64,000 nucleotides of DNA, taken from positions 124,001 through 188,000 of the forward strand of contig NZ_JYIX01000037.1 of the NCBI RefSeq assembly GCF_000956505.1, written 5' to 3'. Below, piece after piece: positions 8,884 through 17,754 of the stretch. The notes under the pieces were generated by a model. The model saw only the letters and a program-made list of their open reading frames with translations. It searched no databases and had not been told where the DNA came from. This DNA comes from Microbacterium azadirachtae (lineage in GTDB: Bacteria > Actinomycetota > Actinomycetes > Actinomycetales > Microbacteriaceae). The stretch's first letter is position 1, and every line of letters begins with the position of its first letter. A program made the position numbers and the translations under genes.

Positions 8884-10007
8884 CCGTCGGGCCGGGATGG
8901 ATCGAGGTCGACGTCGATGCGATCGCGCACAACGTCGAGGTCGTCCGGAAGACCGTCGGCTCCACCACGCCGTTGTGCGGTGTGGTGAAGGCCGATGCCT
9001 ACGGGCACGGCATCGACCTCGTCCTCCCGGTCCTCATGAACTCCGGAGTCTCGACGATCGGCGTCACCTCGAACGAGGAGGCGAGCCGCGCCCGCGAGCT
9101 CGGATTCCGTGGTCGCATCATGCGGCTGCGAACGGCGCTGCGCGACGAGATCGAGGATGCCGCCTCCGCGGGCGTCGAGGAGTGGGCGGGCGGGCTCGCC
9201 CACGCGCGCGAGATCGATGCGGCGGCGGGCGCCGTAGGCCGGAGGATCCCGGTGCACGTCTCCCTGAACTCGACCGGACTCAGCCGCGACGGCGTCGACG
9301 TCGGCGACGAACGGGGCAGGGCGGAGCTCGCCGAGATCGGCGGACTCACCGGGCTGCGCCCGATCGGCGTCTGCTCCCACTTCCCCTGTGAGGACGAGGA
9401 GGACGTCGCCGCAGGGGCCGAGGTCTTCCGTGTGCAGTCCGCCGAGGCCGTCCGCCTGCTCGGCGGGACGCCCGGCCTCGAGCGGCACTGCGCGACCTCC
9501 TTTGCGGCGCTCACGGTCGCGTCATCGAGATTCGACCTCGTGCGCGTGGGAGCGGCGCTGTACGGGGACACGGCGGCTCCGATGGCAGGGCTCCGTCCCG
9601 CGCTGCGACTGCTGTCTCGGATCGCCGCGATCAACACCTACCCCGCCGGCAGCACGGTCGGCTACGACCGCGCCCATCGGATCCCGCACGCCGCGCGTCT
9701 CGCTGTTGTGCCGCTCGGATATGCGGACGGCTATCACCGGGTGCTCGGCGGGCGCGCCCATGCGCTGGTGCGGGGACGCAGGGTCCCCGCCGTCGACAGG
9801 CTCGCGATGAACTCCCTCGTGATCGACGTCACCGGGGTTCCCGAGGCGCGGATCGGGGACGAGGTCGTGCTGGCAGGCGAACAGGACGGCGAGGCCATCC
9901 TCGCGCAGGACCTCGAGGCCGCATCGGGCCAGATCGCGGCCGATCTGTACACCGCGTGGGGGCGCCTGCTCCCGCGACGAGCAAGAGCGGGGCGGGAGTC
10001 ATCATGA
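8880..10007 (+). CDS. Alanine racemase family protein
   Basis: 375 residues from ATG 8880, which overlaps the permease stop by 4 nt. Fold-type III PLP barrel: Lys37 in VVKADAYGHG forms the Schiff base and Tyr262 in TVGYDRAHR is the second base. RVGAALYG is present, and PLGYADGYHR continues the C-terminal pattern of alanine racemases. Its place in an amino-acid uptake operon, rather than with cell-wall genes, suggests a catabolic racemase that converts the D-form of the imported amino acid, or a broad-specificity racemase. An ordinary cell-wall Alr role cannot be excluded from sequence. Confidence 0.85.
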   Translation: MTVGPGWIEVDVDAIAHNVEVVRKTVGSTTPLCGVVKADAYGHGIDLVLPVLMNSGVSTIGVTSNEEASRARELGFRGRIMRLRTALRDEIEDAASAGVEEWAGGLAHAREIDAAAGAVGRRIPVHVSLNSTGLSRDGVDVGDERGRAELAEIGGLTGLRPIGVCSHFPCEDEEDVAAGAEVFRVQSAEAVRLLGGTPGLERHCATSFAALTVASSRFDLVRVGAALYGDTAAPMAGLRPALRLLSRIAAINTYPAGSTVGYDRAHRIPHAARLAVVPLGYADGYHRVLGGRAHALVRGRRVPAVDRLAMNSLVIDVTGVPEARIGDEVVLAGEQDGEAILAQDLEAASGQIAADLYTAWGRLLPRRARAGRESS

Positions 10008-10090
10008 TCGCGAAGGCGCCGGATAGGCTGGCCGGACCCGGATCCGGATCAGCCGTCTCCGGAGAATGGCGCAGGAACCGGGGAGGCAGG

Positions 10091-10843
10091 ATGTCGGCTC
10101 CCTCGTCGTTGTCGCAGGGCCTCGCGCTGCTCGGGTCGGCCGTCGTGCGCGAGCAGGCAGGGCGGTCCGGGTACAACGCCTCCCGTCTCGCCGATGCCAC
10201 CGGGATCGAACGCAGCCGCGTGTCGCGCCTCACCCAGGAACTGCGCGCGCTGCGCTTCCTGCAGCGCGACGAGGACGCGGTCCTCCGGGCCGGCGACGCC
10301 TACTTCGGCATCGCCGCCGCCCTCGACGCCCCCTGGCTGAGGACCGCACGGCAGGAACTGCGGACGCTGGCATCGACGTTGCGCATGACGGCGCGCGTCT
10401 GCGCCGCGGATGGCGCGGCGGCGCTCGTGCTGCGCGCCGAGGCGGGCATCGGCGCCACGGACCTGTCCACCAGATACGGGACGGTCACCCCGATCTGGGG
10501 CACCGGCGCCGGCCGGGCGCTGCTCTGGGACCACTCCCCGGAACAGCTCGCCGAGCTGCTCCAGGACGTGCAGTTCGTCGGAGTCGGGGGCCCTGCGGCG
10601 GCACGCACGACAGGGGAGGTGCAGGCTCTCCTCGAACGCGACAGGGCCGCCGGCGTGATCTCCGCCGTGGACGAGTACGCAGAAGGCGTCGCGGAGTTCG
10701 CGCTGCCGGTGCTCGGGCGCTCCGGGATCGTGGCGTCGATCGCGATCAGCGGCGCCCCTCAGGGCTCTCGTCGAACACGTGCGGCGCTGACGGCCCTCGG
10801 CGAGGTCCGCGACCGGCTCAGCGCATCCGCGAGCCGTCAGTGA
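10091..10843 (+). CDS. IclR-type transcriptional regulator
   Basis: 250 residues from ATG 10091, with GGAGGCAGG directly upstream; the longer frame from 9956 overlaps the racemase and is not used. The N-terminal winged helix contains YNASRLADATGIERSRVSRLTQEL (about residues 30-52). The C-terminal half has an IclR effector-domain layout, with IWGTGAGRALLW and SAVDEYAEGVAEFALPV. It follows the racemase in the same direction and ends 7 nt inside the convergent second IclR gene. It probably senses the substrate or product of the cluster. It is a distant paralog of its neighbour by layout and shared motifs (GRALLW/GQAVLW). Confidence 0.8.
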   Translation: MSAPSSLSQGLALLGSAVVREQAGRSGYNASRLADATGIERSRVSRLTQELRALRFLQRDEDAVLRAGDAYFGIAAALDAPWLRTARQELRTLASTLRMTARVCAADGAAALVLRAEAGIGATDLSTRYGTVTPIWGTGAGRALLWDHSPEQLAELLQDVQFVGVGGPAAARTTGEVQALLERDRAAGVISAVDEYAEGVAEFALPVLGRSGIVASIAISGAPQGSRRTRAALTALGEVRDRLSASASRQ

Positions 10844-11646
10844 GGCCCGTGCGATTCCCGGCGTCCGCCGGGTGCTCCGAGCGCGGCCGAAAGCGCGTCA
10901 GCAGCCGCGACGCAGGCCGTCGCGAGCTCGCTCGTGCGCGGCTGCAGCGTCCGCCGCTCGCCGACGATCTGGACGGCGGCCGCGACCTCGCCGCGGAAGT
11001 CCCACACCGGCGCCGACACGGAGTAGAGGCCGGGCTCGGCCTCCTGATCCACGATCGCGTAACCGCGCTCCCTGGCTTCCCGCAGGCGACCGAGGAAGTC
11101 CTCCGCCGACACGGGTGCGTTCGGGCCTGGACTGGTGAACGAAGTGCGGGCGAACACGGTGCGCACTTCGTCGTCGCTCGCGTCCCACAGCACGGCCTGG
11201 CCCGCGTCGCTGCAGAACGCGGGGTATGCGCGGCCGATCCAGGATCCGATCATGCGGGATCCCGCAGGGATGCTCTCCACGATCGTCAGCGTGCTGTCGC
11301 CCTGGAGGATGCCGAGGAAGCAGGCCTCGCCGACCGAGGATGCCAGCTCGTCGAGCACCTCGAGCCCTGTGGTGCGCATCCGGCGGTCGGTCAGATCCTG
11401 TGCTGCTGCGTACCAGCCCCAGCTGAGGCGGTAGCGGTGATCCTCGCCGCGCACGACGAGCCGCTGGTCGGCGAGCGCGGACAGCGTGCGGGAGACCTGC
11501 GAGCGCTCGCGGCCGAGAGCCTGCGCGACATCCTGGACCGTGGCGCCTGCGGGGGACTCGGGCAGGAGCTCGGCGAGTGCGGAGAGGACATCGAAGCCGC
11601 GGCCCATGCTGGTCCTGACCTGGGCGAGATCTTCGGCGGTCGGCAT
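10837..11646 (-). CDS. IclR-family transcriptional regulator
   Basis: 269 residues. The winged helix lies at about residues 10-70, with ATVQDVAQALGRERSQVSRT. The effector domain includes SVGEACFLGILQGDSTLTIV, SDAGQAVLWDASDDEV and YAIVDQEAEPGLYSVSAPVW, a clear IclR pattern. The gene is convergent with the first IclR gene (7-nt overlap) and divergent from the homocysteine methyltransferase gene 66 nt away, so the methyltransferase is its most likely target. Confidence 0.85.
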   Translation of the reverse strand: MPTAEDLAQVRTSMGRGFDVLSALAELLPESPAGATVQDVAQALGRERSQVSRTLSALADQRLVVRGEDHRYRLSWGWYAAAQDLTDRRMRTTGLEVLDELASSVGEACFLGILQGDSTLTIVESIPAGSRMIGSWIGRAYPAFCSDAGQAVLWDASDDEVRTVFARTSFTSPGPNAPVSAEDFLGRLREARERGYAIVDQEAEPGLYSVSAPVWDFRGEVAAAVQIVGERRTLQPRTSELATACVAAADALSAALGAPGGRRESHGPH

Positions 11647-11711
11647 GGCACGAGCGTACTCGACCGTCGTCCCCCGTCCTTCGCGGCACGGGGACGGATC
11701 AGGTGGGGGCG

Positions 11712-12602
11712 ATGATGCCGCACGTCACGGTCCTGGACGGCGGCCTGTCGACGGCCCTGGAGCAGCAGGGGATCGTGGTCGACGGTGCGCTGTGGACGGC
11801 GCGACTGCTCGCGGACGAGCCGGAGCGGATCGCCCGGGCGCACCGCGAGTTCTTCGAGGCGGGGGCGGATGTCGCGACCACCGCGACGTATCAGGCCAGC
11901 GAGCGCGGGTTCCTCGCCGCGGGCTTCGATGCGGCCCAGGCCCGTGCCCTGATCCGCCGCGGGGTGACGGTCGCCCGCGACGTGCGCGACGAGTTCGCCT
12001 CGGCCCGCCCAGGCCTGCGGGTCGCGGCGTCCGTCGGCCCGTACGGCGCCGTGCTCGGCGACGGCTCGGAGTATCGCGGCGGCTACGGCCTCTCCGCGGC
12101 CCGGCTGCGGGACTTCCACGGTCCGCGGCTGGAGCTGCTCGCGGAAGCAGGTCCTGATCTGTTCGCGGTGGAGACGATCCCCGACGTGGAAGAGGCGGTC
12201 GTGCTGGTCGCGCTGCTCGACGACATCGGGCTTCCGGCGTGGTTCAGCTACTCGGCGCGCGGAGCGGCCACGTGCGCCGGTCAGCCGCTCACCGAGGCCT
12301 TCGCCGCTCTCGCGGGCTCATCCGCGCTGATCGCCGCGGGGGTCAACTGCTCGGATCAGGCGGACGTGCTCGGTGCGATCACGACGGCGGTGCAGGTCAC
12401 AGGGCTTCCCGGCGTCGCCTACCCGAACCGGGGCGGCGTCTGGGACAGCGCCGCCAAGACGTGGTCGCAGGCGCACGCCGTCGACCACGCCCTGGTCGGC
12501 GCCTGGGTCGCCGCCGGCGCCCGCTGCATCGGCGGCTGCTGCGGATACGGCCCGGCGGACATCGCCGGCCTCGCGAAGGCCGTCGCCTCAGTCCTTCCGT
12601 GA
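11712..12602 (+). CDS. mmuM: Homocysteine S-methyltransferase
   Basis: 296 residues from ATG 11712 (ATG 11715 also possible), behind AGGTGGGGG. The N-terminus VLDGGLSTALEQQG is the start of the Pfam S-methyl_trans domain. The three zinc-binding cysteines are in place: Cys213 in GVNCSD, and Cys276 and Cys277 in IGGCCGYGP. The family moves a methyl group from S-methylmethionine or S-adenosylmethionine to homocysteine, giving methionine. Length is normal. The symbol is by similarity to MmuM; the methyl donor here is not known. The 3' end overlaps the convergent MarR gene by 15 nt. Confidence 0.87.
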   Translation: MMPHVTVLDGGLSTALEQQGIVVDGALWTARLLADEPERIARAHREFFEAGADVATTATYQASERGFLAAGFDAAQARALIRRGVTVARDVRDEFASARPGLRVAASVGPYGAVLGDGSEYRGGYGLSAARLRDFHGPRLELLAEAGPDLFAVETIPDVEEAVVLVALLDDIGLPAWFSYSARGAATCAGQPLTEAFAALAGSSALIAAGVNCSDQADVLGAITTAVQVTGLPGVAYPNRGGVWDSAAKTWSQAHAVDHALVGAWVAAGARCIGGCCGYGPADIAGLAKAVASVLP

Positions 12603-13031
12603 TCCGGGGTTGTAGGTCTCGATCGCGGCATTGAACCGGTGGAGCAGTCCGGCGAAGCGATCGATGTCGTCGTCGGTCCAGTCGCCCAGGATCTTGTCGA
12701 GGGCGTGGAGGGAGCGCTCGCGAGTGGCATCGAGGCGGATCCTCCCCTCGTTCGTGAGCGTGAATTTGCGGGCGGGGCCGCCGTCGGGATCGGGGATGCG
12801 GTCGACGAGACCCATGCGCATGGCTGCGGTCGTCTGGCGCTGCAGGGTCGACGCGTCGAGACGGAGGAGGTCGCTGAGCTCTCCGATCGAGAGCGGGCCG
12901 TCGGAGGCGAGGCGGGCCAGGACGACGTAGGCGCTGCGGTCGAGGCTGCCGTCGTGCCGCAGCTGAGCGATCGTGTAGCGACTGAGCAGCATCTGCGCAT
13001 ACTCGATGTCCGCGATTCTGCGACGTCTCAT
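12588..13031 (-). CDS. MarR-family transcriptional regulator
   Basis: 147 residues. The winged helix reads DRSAYVVLARLASDGPLSIG, then ELSDLLRLDASTLQRQTTAAM and the wing with DPDGGPARKFTLTNEG. It is divergent from an MFS drug-exporter-like gene, with a 32-bp palindromic element in the 62-bp gap, so it is probably the repressor of that transporter and of itself. The inducing ligand is not known. Confidence 0.88.
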   Translation of the reverse strand: MRRRRIADIEYAQMLLSRYTIAQLRHDGSLDRSAYVVLARLASDGPLSIGELSDLLRLDASTLQRQTTAAMRMGLVDRIPDPDGGPARKFTLTNEGRIRLDATRERSLHALDKILGDWTDDDIDRFAGLLHRFNAAIETYNPGSRKD

Positions 13032-13048
13032 GCCTTCATCCTACCGCG

Positions 13049-13080
13049 GATGTGTATGATGCATATGTAAGTTACACATC
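13049..13080. promoter_or_regulatory. Palindromic operator between marR-type and MFS genes
   Basis: GATGTGTA (13049-13056) is exactly inverted as TACACATC (13073-13080). The 16-bp centre contains the overlapping palindromes ATGCAT and CATATG. It lies 17 nt before the regulator start and 13 nt before the transporter start, where a MarR dimer would block both. Confidence 0.6.
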
Positions 13081-13093
13081 GTTGGGAGTCGTC

Positions 13094-14545
13094 GTGTCCG
13101 CATCCACCACCCGGCCGAAGGTCATCGTCGCGGTCCTCGCGTTCGCCGGCATCGCGTCCTCTCTCACGCAGACGATGGTGACCCCGTTGATCGCCCGGTT
13201 CCCGGAGATCTTCGACAGCTCCGCGGCGAACACGGCGTGGATCGTCACCGTGACACTGCTGGCCGCAGCCGTCGCCGTGCCGATCGCGGGCCGGCTGGGC
13301 GACCTGTTCGGCAAGAAGCGGATGATCCTGATCGTCGCGATCCCGCTGATCCTCGGCGGTATCGTCTGCGCGCTCGCTCCGTCGGTCGAGATCATGATCG
13401 TCGGACGCGCACTGCAGGGACTGGGGTCGGGCATGGTGCCGTTGGGCATCGCGCTGCTGCGCGACGTCGTCCCCCGCGAACAGCTCTCCTCCGCGATCGC
13501 GACGGTGAGCGCGACCCTCGGCGTCGGGGGAGCGATCGGGCTGCCGCTGTCGGCCGCCGTCGTCCAGTTCGCCGACTGGCGAGTGCTGTTCCTCGTCGGG
13601 AGCGCCGTCACCGTCGTCGCGGCCGCGGCCATCTGGATCCTCGTCCCTGCGACGCAGGCCGGAGCCGCCGGGCAGCGCTTCGACGGCCTGGGCGCGCTCG
13701 GTCTCGCGGTCGGTCTCGTCTCCTTCATCCTCGCGATCTCGAAGGGCACGGAGTGGGGCTGGGGATCTGCGTCGACGATCGGACTGCTCGCGCTCGCGGC
13801 GCTGTCGTTCGTCGGCTGGGGCGTGTGGGAGACGCGCGTGAAGGAGCCGCTCGTCGACCTGCGCACGACGGTCCGCCCGCGTGTGCTGCTGACGAACATC
13901 GCGTCGATCTTCGTGGGCTTCGGGATGTACGCGAGCATGCTGGTCATGCCTCAGGTGCTGCAGCTGCCGGCCGCGACCGGATACGGTCTCGGGCAGTCGA
14001 TCCTCGCCGCCGGGCTCTGGATGGCCCCCGCAGGTCTGATGATGCTCCTGCTGTCGCCGGTCGCGGGGCGTCTGATCGACGCGCGAGGGCCGAAGTTCAC
14101 GCTCGTGATCGGCGTGGTGATCCTCGCCGCAGGCTATGGCGTGGGACTCGTCGGCATGGGCAGCACCTGGGGACTCCTCGTCACGAGCCTCGTGATCAAC
14201 AGCGGGGTCGCGTTCGCCTACGGCTCGATGCCGGCGATCATCATGGGCGCCGTGCCCCGCTCGGAGACCGCCGCGGCGAACGGCTTCAACACCCTCATGC
14301 GCTCGCTCGGCACGACGATCGGCGCGGCCGTCATCGGCGTCATCCTCGCGCAGATGACCATTCCCCTCGGCGACGTCGCCGTGCCCTCGGAGGCAGGCTT
14401 CCGCACGGCCCTCCTCATCGGCGCCGGCGTCTCGATCGTGGCCGCGGCCGTGGCACTGTTCATCCCGGAGTCGGCCCGTCGCGCGGAAGGTGCGGCGCCT
14501 GCTGCTGTCGAAGCGGATGCCGAGGCCGAGACCGTGGCTGCGTAG
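13094..14545 (+). CDS. MFS transporter, DHA2 (14-TM) drug-exporter type
   Basis: 483 residues from GTG 13094. An ATG at 13052 extends the frame but lies inside the operator, so I reject it. The sequence shows GRLGDLFGKKRMI between helices 2 and 3 and GRALQGLGSGMVPLGIALLRD, the motif B region of drug:H+ antiporters. VGGAIGLPLSAAVV is motif C of exporters. About 14 hydrophobic segments are seen, as in the EmrB/QacA group. The C-terminus is acidic and Ala-rich. Controlled, by inference, by the divergent MarR protein. Substrate unknown. Confidence 0.87.
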   Translation: MSASTTRPKVIVAVLAFAGIASSLTQTMVTPLIARFPEIFDSSAANTAWIVTVTLLAAAVAVPIAGRLGDLFGKKRMILIVAIPLILGGIVCALAPSVEIMIVGRALQGLGSGMVPLGIALLRDVVPREQLSSAIATVSATLGVGGAIGLPLSAAVVQFADWRVLFLVGSAVTVVAAAAIWILVPATQAGAAGQRFDGLGALGLAVGLVSFILAISKGTEWGWGSASTIGLLALAALSFVGWGVWETRVKEPLVDLRTTVRPRVLLTNIASIFVGFGMYASMLVMPQVLQLPAATGYGLGQSILAAGLWMAPAGLMMLLLSPVAGRLIDARGPKFTLVIGVVILAAGYGVGLVGMGSTWGLLVTSLVINSGVAFAYGSMPAIIMGAVPRSETAAANGFNTLMRSLGTTIGAAVIGVILAQMTIPLGDVAVPSEAGFRTALLIGAGVSIVAAAVALFIPESARRAEGAAPAAVEADAEAETVAA

Positions 14546-14558
14546 AGGGAAGCTCTCG

Positions 14559-15443
14559 TCAATCGGTCCGCGGACGCGTGCCGGGGAGCTGGCGGGCCTC
14601 GTTCGTGTGGGAGTCGATGATCGCCGTGCTCAGCGCCTCGATCGGCGCACGCGGAGCCGCCGGGTCGTCGATGAGGGCGAAGTCGAGGGTGCCCAGCCGC
14701 GGGAGGCCGAGCGTGGCGTCCGCGCGGACCAGATCGGGTGGCATCATCCCGCCGGGGAAGACGGCGACGCCGAGGCCTGCGCGGACACCGGCAAGGACCC
14801 CGGCGATGTCCCGGACGGTGCAGGTCGCCTTCCAGCGTCGTCCCGCGGATTCGAGCGCGGCGACCGCGGCGGCGCGAGAATGACTCGGTCGCGGATACGT
14901 GACCAGAGGGACCACGTCACTCTGGTCGAGTCGCAGCGACGGGTGCGCACTCCAGATCAGCTGCTCGCGGCGGACCACGTGACCCTCCGCGATCCCGGGC
15001 TCCTGCCGCACGTAGACGAGATCGAGCGCGCCGGCCCTCAGGCGTCGGACCAGGGCGGCGGACTGTCCGACCGTGATCTCGACGTCGACGAGCGGGTTCT
15101 TCCGGCGGAAGTCGCGGAGGATTCCGGGCAGGTGGGTGAGTGCGAGGTCATCAGCGGTGCCGAAGCGCACCGTGGCGCGTTCCGCCGGGCCGGAGAAGTA
15201 CGCGTGCGCCTCATCGAGCACGGCGAGGACGCGGCGCGCGAACGCGAGCATCGCCTCGCCGCCGTCGGTGAGGCCGACGCTGTGGGTGTCCCGGGCGAAG
15301 AGTGCGCGGCCGGTCTGCTCCTCGAGGCGGCGGACCCGCTGGCTGACGGTGGGCTGGCTGATCCCGAGCTGTCTCCCGGCCTCGGAGAAGCTGCGGTTCT
15401 CGGCCACGGCGACGAAGCAGCGCAGCAGATCGGGCTCGTACAC
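14559..15443 (-). CDS. LysR-family transcriptional regulator
   Basis: 294 residues from GTG 15443, which has GGGAGGAA 7 nt upstream; the longer frame to 15548 would cross the divergent transporter start. The HTH reads PDLLRCFVAVAENRSFSEAG, then RQLGISQPTVSQRVRRLEE (residues ~2-45). The effector domain follows, with TGRALFARDTHSVGLTDGGE and a substrate-binding-protein-like fold. It is divergent from an MFS gene, and a dyad with a 15-nt centre lies between them. It likely activates or represses that gene. Confidence 0.88.
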   Translation of the reverse strand: MYEPDLLRCFVAVAENRSFSEAGRQLGISQPTVSQRVRRLEEQTGRALFARDTHSVGLTDGGEAMLAFARRVLAVLDEAHAYFSGPAERATVRFGTADDLALTHLPGILRDFRRKNPLVDVEITVGQSAALVRRLRAGALDLVYVRQEPGIAEGHVVRREQLIWSAHPSLRLDQSDVVPLVTYPRPSHSRAAAVAALESAGRRWKATCTVRDIAGVLAGVRAGLGVAVFPGGMMPPDLVRADATLGLPRLGTLDFALIDDPAAPRAPIEALSTAIIDSHTNEARQLPGTRPRTD

Positions 15444-15484
15444 GCTCGTTCCTCCCGCAGGGGGATCCTGCTCATTCACAGATC

Positions 15485-15511
15485 CGATAACAGTTATGTC
15501 CATCATTATCG
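15485..15511. promoter_or_regulatory. Candidate LysR box
   Basis: CGATAA (15485-15490) and TTATCG (15506-15511) are exact inverses with 15 nt between them, in the 103-bp gap between the LysR gene and the divergent MFS gene. Position and AT-rich arms fit a LysR site of the T-N11-A class. Confidence 0.45.
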
Positions 15512-15546
15512 TGAGTGATCGCGCGATCCTCCGTAGCGTTGAGGTC

Positions 15547-16839
15547 ATGTCTTCCGTGTCGGCTGTGGATCATCCGATCACCGAGCCGCTGCCGGTGCTC
15601 GCGACTCGACCGACTTTCCGCGCGACGTTCGCGGCGCTGCAGGAGGCGAACTTCCGGCTTTACTTCGCCGGCCTCGCGGCGACCTCCGCAGCCGGATGGC
15701 TGGCGCGGCTGGCCACGGATTCGCTGATGATCGAGCTCACCGGCGATGTCGGCCTCGTCGCTCTGGTCGTCGCGTCGCAGCTGCTTCCGTCGATCGTGCT
15801 CGGACCGTGGGGAGGCGTGCTCAGCGACCGCTTCGCACCGCGACGGACGGTCGTGCTGACCCAGCTCGTCGTGGTGCTGGCGGCACTCTGTCTGGGCGTG
15901 CCGGCGATCCTCGGCACGGCCGGCGTGCCGCTGATCGTGGCCTCCTCGCTTCTGCTCGGCGTCGCGGCGGCGTTCGAGGCGCCGGCCCGCGCGGTGCTGC
16001 TCGTGCAGGTCGTCGGCACCCGCGCGCTGCCCAACGCGATGAGCCTGAACGCCGCCGTGCAGCAGCTCGCCGGGATCCTCGGCGCCCTGCTCACGGCCGG
16101 TCTCGTCGCGATCATCGGATCCGGATGGGCCCTCGTGGCGGCGCCCGTCGGGCCGCTCGCGGGCATCGTGATGCTGCTGGGGATCCGGCGCTCCGCGCTG
16201 CACCCCGCGATCAAGGTCGCCGCCCGGCGGGGGCAGATCCGAGAGGCCATCCGGTACGTGCGGCGCAAGCCGGAGATCCGCACCGCCCTGCTGCTGATCT
16301 CATCGCTCGCGTTCTTCGCGCTCACGGCGTCGATCCTCATGGCCTGGTCGGCGAACGAGCGCTATGGCCTCGGCACGCTCGGCTACACCCTGTTCCAGAC
16401 GGCGTCGGCCGTCGGTGCTCTGCTGGGCAGCCTGCTGGCGGCACGTCGGCGACAGCTGCGCCTCCGCGACAGCGCGCTGCTGCTCGCGGGCTCTGGGGTG
16501 GTCTGGGCGTGCTCCGGGCTCGCGCCCTTCGCCGGACTGTTCGTCGTCGGACTGGTGGCGTCGATGCTGATGCGGACCGCATTCATGATCGGCAACGATT
16601 CGCTCACCCAGCTCTCGGCCAACGGCGCTATCCGCGGGCGCGTGGTGTCTCTCTACGTCGTGTGCATGACCGGCATGCAGGCGGCGGGGGCGCTCGCCGC
16701 GGGCTGGGCGGTGCACGCGCTCGGCGGCGAGATCACCTTCCTGCTCGCCGGTGGTGCGCCCGCCCTCATCGCCCTCACCGTCGTGCTCGTCCACACCTTC
16801 CGCGGGCGCGCTCGCCGATCCGTCGCCTACGGGGCATGA
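15547..16839 (+). CDS. MFS transporter, EntS-like (MFS_3) type
   Basis: 430 residues from ATG 15547; upstream open frame is the LysR shadow. The N-terminus has LQEANFRLYFAGLAATSAAG, then WGGVLSDRFAPRRTVVLTQ between helices 2 and 3, and AFEAPARAVLLVQVV, typical of the MFS_3/enterobactin-exporter-like group. About 12 membrane segments. Such proteins usually export siderophores or drugs. The LysR regulator next door is the likely controller. Substrate not determinable. Confidence 0.85.
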   Translation: MSSVSAVDHPITEPLPVLATRPTFRATFAALQEANFRLYFAGLAATSAAGWLARLATDSLMIELTGDVGLVALVVASQLLPSIVLGPWGGVLSDRFAPRRTVVLTQLVVVLAALCLGVPAILGTAGVPLIVASSLLLGVAAAFEAPARAVLLVQVVGTRALPNAMSLNAAVQQLAGILGALLTAGLVAIIGSGWALVAAPVGPLAGIVMLLGIRRSALHPAIKVAARRGQIREAIRYVRRKPEIRTALLLISSLAFFALTASILMAWSANERYGLGTLGYTLFQTASAVGALLGSLLAARRRQLRLRDSALLLAGSGVVWACSGLAPFAGLFVVGLVASMLMRTAFMIGNDSLTQLSANGAIRGRVVSLYVVCMTGMQAAGALAAGWAVHALGGEITFLLAGGAPALIALTVVLVHTFRGRARRSVAYGA

Positions 16840-16956
16840 TCGGAGTGCATGGCGATCGAGCATCCTCATCCGCCGCATAGCTGCCTCACAGGAGTTGCGT
16901 CGAGGGGACTCGGACCATGGAGCCGGGCGCGCAGAGCGGGCCAGGGGAGGATGGAC

Positions 16957-17754
16957 ATGGCGGAGGCGGTGCCGAAGGACGGCGACGGGACGGGGACTTC
17001 CGCCGCGGTCTCCCTGCCCCTCGGTCTGCCCCCGATCGTGCGGGCCGACGGATCGGCGGCGCGGGCGCTCGTGGTCGACGACGAGCAGGCGCTCGCCGCG
17101 GCCGTGGGCGGATCCCTCCGCGCCGACGGCTGGGAGGTGCGGGTCGAGCACCGCGGGCGCAGCGCCCTCATCGCCGTGCGCGAGTTCCAGCCCGACGTGG
17201 TCGTGCTCGACATCATGATGCCGGACATCGACGGGCTCGACACCCTCGAGCGGATCCGTGCGATCCGGCCCGAGATCAGGGTGCTGTTCCTCACCGCCCT
17301 GGACGGCCACGACGACCGCATCGCAGGGCTCCGCGCGGGCGGTGACGACTACCTCACGAAGCCCTTCGCGATCGCCGAGCTGCAGGCGAGAGTGCGGGTG
17401 CTGGCGCGCACGGCCGCGGCGATCGCGCGACCCGCCGAATCGCAGCTGCGGGTCGGCGACCTCGCGGTGGACAAGGCCGAGACCACGGCCGAGCTCGGCG
17501 GATCCCCGCTCGAGCTGACCCCCACGGAGTTCGAGCTGCTGCTCCTGCTCGCCAACAACGCCGGGCGCGTGCTGCGCCGGGCGCAGATCCTCGAGGCGGT
17601 CTGGGGCTACGACTTCGGTGCAGAGTCGAATCTGGTCGAGGTGTACGTGTCGAGCCTGCGTCGCAAGCTCGCAGGCTCCGCGGTGCTGAACCTGGAGACC
17701 GTGCGGCTGGTCGGCTATGTGCTGCGCGTCACGGACCACGAGCCAGGCGCATGA
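16957..17754 (+). CDS. OmpR/PhoB-family response regulator
   Basis: 265 residues from ATG 16957, six nt behind GGGGAGG. Two earlier starts (16849, 16951) fit this site less well. Receiver domain at about residues 37-150: acidic pair Asp41-Asp42, phospho-acceptor Asp85 in VVLDIMMPDIDGL, and Lys in YLTKPF. A winged-helix trans_reg_C domain follows, with LTPTEFELLLLLANNAGRVL and VYVSSLRRKL. An unusual ~36-residue Gly/Ala/Pro-containing lead precedes the receiver. The stop overlaps the kinase start (ATGA). Partner of the kinase at 17751. Confidence 0.92.
   Translation: MAEAVPKDGDGTGTSAAVSLPLGLPPIVRADGSAARALVVDDEQALAAAVGGSLRADGWEVRVEHRGRSALIAVREFQPDVVVLDIMMPDIDGLDTLERIRAIRPEIRVLFLTALDGHDDRIAGLRAGGDDYLTKPFAIAELQARVRVLARTAAAIARPAESQLRVGDLAVDKAETTAELGGSPLELTPTEFELLLLLANNAGRVLRRAQILEAVWGYDFGAESNLVEVYVSSLRRKLAGSAVLNLETVRLVGYVLRVTDHEPGA

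Noticed and set aside
13052..13093. ATG 13052 as the MFS transporter start
   Set aside because: It lies inside the palindromic operator and adds 14 residues (YDAYVSYTSLGVV) not expected before the first helix.
15073..15546. N-terminal extension of the EntS-like transporter
   Set aside because: It would overlap the LysR gene on the other strand for over 300 nt; ATG 15547 fits the family.
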